A stretch of DNA of 64,000 nucleotides, taken from contig NW_004955405.1 of NCBI RefSeq assembly GCF_000276665.1, forward strand, positions 8,863,608-8,927,607. The letters run 5' to 3'. The DNA comes from Chinchilla lanigera (Eukaryota > Chordata > Mammalia > Rodentia > Chinchillidae). This document shows, piece by piece, positions 59,704 through 64,000 of the stretch (within the stretch, counting starts at the first letter, position 1; each line of letters opens with the position of its first letter). A program made the translations under genes and the position numbers. Below the pieces are notes generated by a model that was given only the letters and a program-made list of their open reading frames with translations, did not search any database and was not told where the DNA came from.

Positions 59704-60114
59704 CTGTTGTAATGGTTTGTGTCTTAATGTCTCTCTAAAGCTTCATACAATCATAGGTGGGGCTTTCTTAGATGGGGTTGAATCTAGAGTGTGTGATTGA
59801 TTCATGGTGCAATGCTGGGATTAAGGGTGGGTGATTGCTGGATCCATCCACTGATTGGTTTGGCACCACCCTAATCCTGGTAGGCTGGACACAATGTAAG
59901 GGACAGAAAGAGGGTGGTCTCCTCCTTGTTGCTTTGCTGCAGTCTGCCTGCCACGAATTATTTCTCCTTTGTGATGCCCCTCTGCCATACCACCCTGCCT
60001 TAGAGCCAATGAGTTATGGACTGAAACCTCTACAAACTGTGAGCTAAATAAATATTTCCCCTTTAACTTAGGGTATTAGATTTTGTCTCAACAATGAAAA
60101 AAGTAACTGAGACA
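59704..60114 (+). mobile_element. MaLR LTR (MST-like)
   Basis: Starts TGTTGTAATGGTTTGTGTCT and continues through TGATTGATTCATGGTGCAAT, ATGGACTGAAACCTCTACAA and GTGAGCTAAATAAATATTTC to AGTAACTGAGACA. It is a near-complete LTR in sense orientation. Confidence 0.85.
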
Positions 60115-60124
60115 CCTATCATTC

Positions 60125-60700
60125 TTCTCTTGCCAAGCAATGAGCTTCTAGAGCGCAAGATGGTAATATGTGCCAATATTTATCACAGTGCCTAGCACAG
60201 AGAGGGTACTCAATTCATGATAATGTTTCTACAAAGCAAAATATGATTCCAGTGTTTCCCCTTCAGGTTGCCGCTTGACAGCTGTGCTACCTAGCACAAG
60301 AGCCCCTCAATTCTCCCTCTTTTATTCATCCCTTATGCGGCAGTTTAAATGTCTCCTTTAGAGACCACACCCCGATCTTCTAGACTACAAGGACAGAGCT
60401 TACGGTAGACCCCACACCACCGTAGTCAGTGCATGGCATTCAGTGCTATGGCTATACATTCAGTCATTTCATCTTTGCAACTCTCCAAGCAGACTCATTC
60501 CTAGTTTACGGATGAGGAATTTGAGCATTTGTACCTGGGCAGATCTTCACAGTTCTTCTGGAACGCTTGCAGTGAGGACTGGAGATCACAGAGGGGTGGC
60601 CCACGAGGGCTCTGTGTTCCTGAGACCCAGAACAGCCCATCATGACTCAGATTGGCTGCTACATAAGTATTTGTTGAATGACTGTACAAGCGAGGACACA
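60125..60700 (+). repeat. L2/MIR-derived mosaic
   Basis: GAGCTTCTAGAGCGCAAGAT and TATCACAGTGCCTAGCACAG (L2 3' end), later TAGTTTACGGATGAGGAATT (MIR/L2-like) and ATAAGTATTTGTTGAATGAC (L2-like end). Confidence 0.6.
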
Positions 60701-61794
60701 GACTTAGTGAGCTCGGGGTACCTGCCCATCCTCACACATAGGTGATCAGGAAGTCAGGACGTCAGGAGCTAAGCTCACCCTCTCCTCATTCTTCCACTCT
60801 TTCACCACATACTTTCCCATCCCAGAAAACCACTCCTATTTTAGTGTCCCAAGATCTCAGGGGAGAAGACCATGTTATCTAGGACCCAAAACGTAGCTCT
60901 TAAAAGTTGTACCTGTGTGGCTTGGGCTGCTGTAGATGCCAGAGTTTTTGAAACTGAAATTTTAAAGCAGATGGCAGCTATGGGGGAATGGAAACCATAC
61001 TTTGAGTGTAGGTGACCCCATCCTCCATGAATCCTCGGTCCTCTCTTTGGCTTTTATTGTTACTGTTTGAAAAAAGTTGGAAAGGCTCTCCACATTGTCT
61101 CTGTTCCTGAAAGTTCATGTCACCCGGCTCTCTTCTTTTCCTGAACATTTGTGAGCCACTGATGTACCCTGCTAACTGCATTGTTTTCAGGCCAGATTAA
61201 AAGACACGTGGCCCTGTAGTAGCAGTGAGTTGGGGCCGGGTGCTGCATTCTGAGAGCCAGAAGAGCCACTGAAGTATGAAATGACACACCTACAAATAGG
61301 GGCCTCGCTGCAGCCTATAAAAACCTGGACTCATTACTTATGTGGGTTACCTATGCTTTCATTAAAACCCTTGGAGAGAAATTTCTGTTATTTGTAAAGA
61401 CATTTAGCTCCCAAGATACTTACGATTACGTAGGAAAAAGACAAACTATTCTTACAGATAGAATAGGTGCTGTCAGGGGTGGGTTCAGCTACCCACTTCC
61501 CCGCAAACTGGTGATGGGTTTGTGAGGAATGGATGTGGACACTCTGTTAACATCTAATGATTTGGGTATCCCCAGTGCTCAGTTTACAGATCAGCAAGTT
61601 GGTAAGTTCAGAAAACATGTGCTTATGTGAAAGACTGGTACAGCCCATCTCACATGTTAGTGAAAGAGCCAGCAGGGCATTAGATGGCATATTTTGAGGC
61701 TTATACTAAAAGCACCTGGTTTTCATAAAGTCAGATTTGCTACTGCAGCTCACCAGAAAGGCGATAAGAGGTAGGAAAAATCCAATGTGGCCTA

Positions 61795-61990
61795 GATCAA
61801 AGCGGCAATGCTGTACCCTGAACTGGAAACTGCATAGGCTTTCATTTCAGCTCTGCCATTGTTTGCTATGGGTCCTTCAGCAAACCACTTACCCTCTCTG
61901 GGCCTCGTTTTTCCCATCTCTAAAGTAAATGTAATGATATCCACTTCACAGGGTTGTGGAAAGTGTCAGGTACAAGGATGTGAGTGCAAG
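61795..61990 (+). repeat. MIR SINE
   Basis: CATTTCAGCTCTGCCATTGT, CTTACCCTCTCTGGGCCTCG, TTTTTCCCATCTCTAAAGTA and TATCCACTTCACAGGGTTGT match MIR well. Confidence 0.88.
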
Positions 61991-62046
61991 CCCACTATGA
62001 GCTAATTCTACTTCTGACTCTGAGAAGTCTTAAATATTCAACCTTC

Positions 62047-62196
62047 ACCAGGCCTGGTGGTGCTCACGTAATCCCAGCACTCAGGAGGCTGAGGCAAGAG
62101 GACACTGAGTTCGAGGCCAGCCTGAGATACATGTGAGTTGAAGGCCAGCCTGTACTACATAGCAAGACCCTGTCTTAAAACAACAATACCCAACTT
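62047..62196 (+). mobile_element. B1 SINE with 29-nt duplication
   Basis: CCAGGCCTGGTGGTGCTCAC, TAATCCCAGCACTCAGGAGG, then two copies of GAGTT(C/G)(G/A)AGGCCAGCCTG-type sequence and GCAAGACCCTGTCTTAAAAC. Confidence 0.95.
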
Positions 62197-62618
62197 TTGT
62201 AGTCATGTGACACTAAGCATTTCATTTCAAGTGAATTCCAGAGAGACACAGGCTGAGGTTTTGGCCAGATGGTGGACAAGTTCTTCTGGGCTCCAACATG
62301 ATGGCTCCAAATGTAGCTGCTGTGATTGGTGAGTTAAGGTCACACTAGACTGGAATCACTCTGTCCAAGGGATGCAAGTAGGTCTAGTAAGTGAGCAGCA
62401 GGAGTTCTGCCACAAATAACAGTGTTAGAACCCAAATTTTACTTTAACTGTGAAAACTGTTTACTTCTAATTTTTGCAGGAAAATATTTACCAAATGCAT
62501 CACTTATTCTGCCATACTTTATATCAGTTTCTTTCTGATAAATGTAATACATATTTTATAACTTTTAGGAAATAAAAAGAATATTAAAAATAAAGATTCA
62601 TCCCAATCTCTCCACTTA

Positions 62619-62707
62619 TTGGTATACTTTTTTTGAGTACCAACAATCAAACTCCAGACTTTGCACTTGCCAGGCAGAAGCTGTGTAGCTGAGCTATATC
62701 CCTAGCC
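62619..62707 (-). mobile_element. ID SINE with perfect TSD
   Basis: Reverse-complement ID (GAGTACCAACAATCAAACTC ... GAGCTATATCCCTAGCC). The 15-base duplication CAATCTCTCCACTTA lies at 62604-62618 and 62708-62722. Confidence 0.92.
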
Positions 62708-63211
62708 CAATCTCTCCACTTAGAGATTAACCAAATTAACAGTTTTATACATCCACTCCAGCATTTTATTTCACAGTTGAGGGTATATTACACCATTGTT
62801 TCTTAGTTTCAGTTTTCCTGGAACAAATTCAGAGACAAAGATTTACGAGAACAAGACATTTGTTTTTATTGACACAAAAATATACACATTTATGGGGCAT
62901 AGTGAAATGTATGGATCAGTATATACACAGCATAATGATTAAATTATGATAGTTAGCCTATGAATCCCTTCAAACCATTTCTTATCATTTCTTTGTGGTG
63001 AGAGCAGAAGTCTTACCATTTCCAAAAACATGGATGAACCTAGAAGAAATTGTGTCAAGGGAAAGAAGCCCGAAGCCAGATGCAGGATGAACACTGCCTG
63101 ATTTACTCCTGTATTGATTTCATAGAAATAGAAAGAAAAATATTTGGTTACTTCTGTGGAAAGTTTGGGTGGATGAAGAGAGGTTGCTCAATGAACATTA
63201 CATTTATTTAT

Positions 63212-63305
63212 TTACTTCTTTAGCTAATTGCTGTGGCTCTGGAGCTCAGACCAAAGCCTTGTACATGCTAGGTGATGCTTTACCATGGAGCTGCTTCCCC
63301 AGAAC
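63212..63305 (-). mobile_element. Old ID SINE
   Basis: Degraded ID pattern on the minus strand: GAGCTCAGACCAAAGCCTTG, TACATGCTAGGTGATGCTTT and GAGCTGCTTCCCCAG. No clear duplication remains. Confidence 0.65.
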
Positions 63306-64000
63306 CCACGTATATTTATAAGGTGATCCCAGGAAACACAAGTAGGAAAGCAGGGGAGGAAATTGACAGAAAAGGCAAATGTTCCAGTCACCATATTACT
63401 CCTTAGTGGTAGAAAACCATGTTCTAATGCACAATATATTCTGCATCAGGAATGCAGAAAGGGCTTAGTGATGAGATTGGGCCAGCATCAGTGAAAGTTC
63501 TGCTAGGCTAGGTGATAGAGGTAGACTCTCCCATGGCTGGCAGTGGATTCTGAGGGTCATCCTGAGCCAGAACTAGAACCAAAACCAGAACTTGAGTCAC
63601 ACTTCTCATCTGGTGTCTGGTTTCCCTCAGAGGAAGTGTCCCTGGGAAGCAGACAGAAGCTGATGGCCTTTCATAATCTAGTCTTGAAAATTACATATGG
63701 TCACTTGTGCTTTACTTCTCTTACTGTTTTATTTTAAGGTTTATTGGGAAATTAGAATAGCTCCTGAGGAACAGAAGGGGCCCCAAGTGGGTTGCCCTGC
63801 CTTACTTCTTTAATCAAAGCAGCCATGTGCTGAAAAAGGAGAGGATGTAGAGCTACTGCTTAACAAGAGTGCTGAGGAGCTGAAGCTTTAAAAAGTCACC
63901 ACAGAAACAAAGCCAATAAATGGTATGTAATTCATTCATTTGCACTATGTTGCAATTAGAACTAAATTCTTGGATTCCTGAAGTCTTGGAAATTTTGAGC
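63306..64000. other. Unassigned DNA at the right end
   Basis: No gene or strong repeat. A local GAGCCAGAACTAGAACCAAA-type degenerate hexamer array near 63563-63596 gives an E/P/L-repeat in one short ORF (63543-63737), a low-complexity artefact. Confidence 0.4.

Noticed and set aside
1..64000. Prokaryotic systems (CRISPR, operons, phage, toxin-antitoxin)
   Set aside because: Repeat content, splice-like signals, the CpG island and the lack of dense long ORFs show a mammalian nuclear genome.

Overview
This is a 64 kb piece of mammalian nuclear DNA, most likely from a rodent outside the mouse/rat group. The lineage evidence is the mobile DNA: many tRNA-derived ID SINEs with intact A and B boxes and perfect target-site duplications, 7SL-derived B1 SINEs carrying the internal ~29-nt duplication, B1+ID dimers (B1-dID type, known from squirrels, dormice, beavers and caviomorphs rather than murids), many MaLR-type LTRs, and an L1 copy. 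Prokaryotic features (operons, ribosome binding sites, CRISPR) are absent. The exact species cannot be fixed from the sequence.

Layout. Positions 1-31.7 kb are AT-rich, intron-like or intergenic DNA with scattered old repeats (MIR, L2, L1M 3' ends, MER5, MaLR) and younger SINEs. The largest element is a minus-strand L1 fragment (about 13.5-15.1 kb) with a broken ORF2 C-terminus, itself hit by a young ID SINE. At 31.75-33.45 kb sits one CpG island, interrupted by a 461-base assembly gap (32248-32708). It has six GC boxes in about 115 bases, no TATA box, and an adjacent ~100-nt pyrimidine-rich tract. This is the only convincing gene-control element of a host gene; exon 1 and the start codon are probably inside the gap. 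From 33.5 to 64 kb there is again repeat-rich, AT-rich sequence, including a solo endogenous-retrovirus LTR (38262-38821) with CCAAT, TATA and a CT-rich R/U5-like end.

No host protein-coding gene can be named. Nearly all the ORFs are short, lie in repeats, or are open on both strands by chance. The best host coding candidate is a 77-codon ORF at 45315-45548 directly behind a strong splice acceptor. A few short intervals with strong acceptor and donor sites are listed as low-confidence exon candidates; two on the minus strand (10133-10161 and 7087-7134) are compatible in reading phase. Such pseudo-exons are common in mammalian introns, so these need RNA or conservation evidence.

Structure not explained by ordinary repeats includes an exact 31-base direct duplication 442 bases apart (8898 and 9340), a 35-base duplication with 3 mismatches about 1.07 kb apart (45081 and 46148), two 35-base-period tandem duplications (40708 and 27454), and similar G-rich tracts of the form G4-C-G(n). 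I did not find a novel multi-gene system here.
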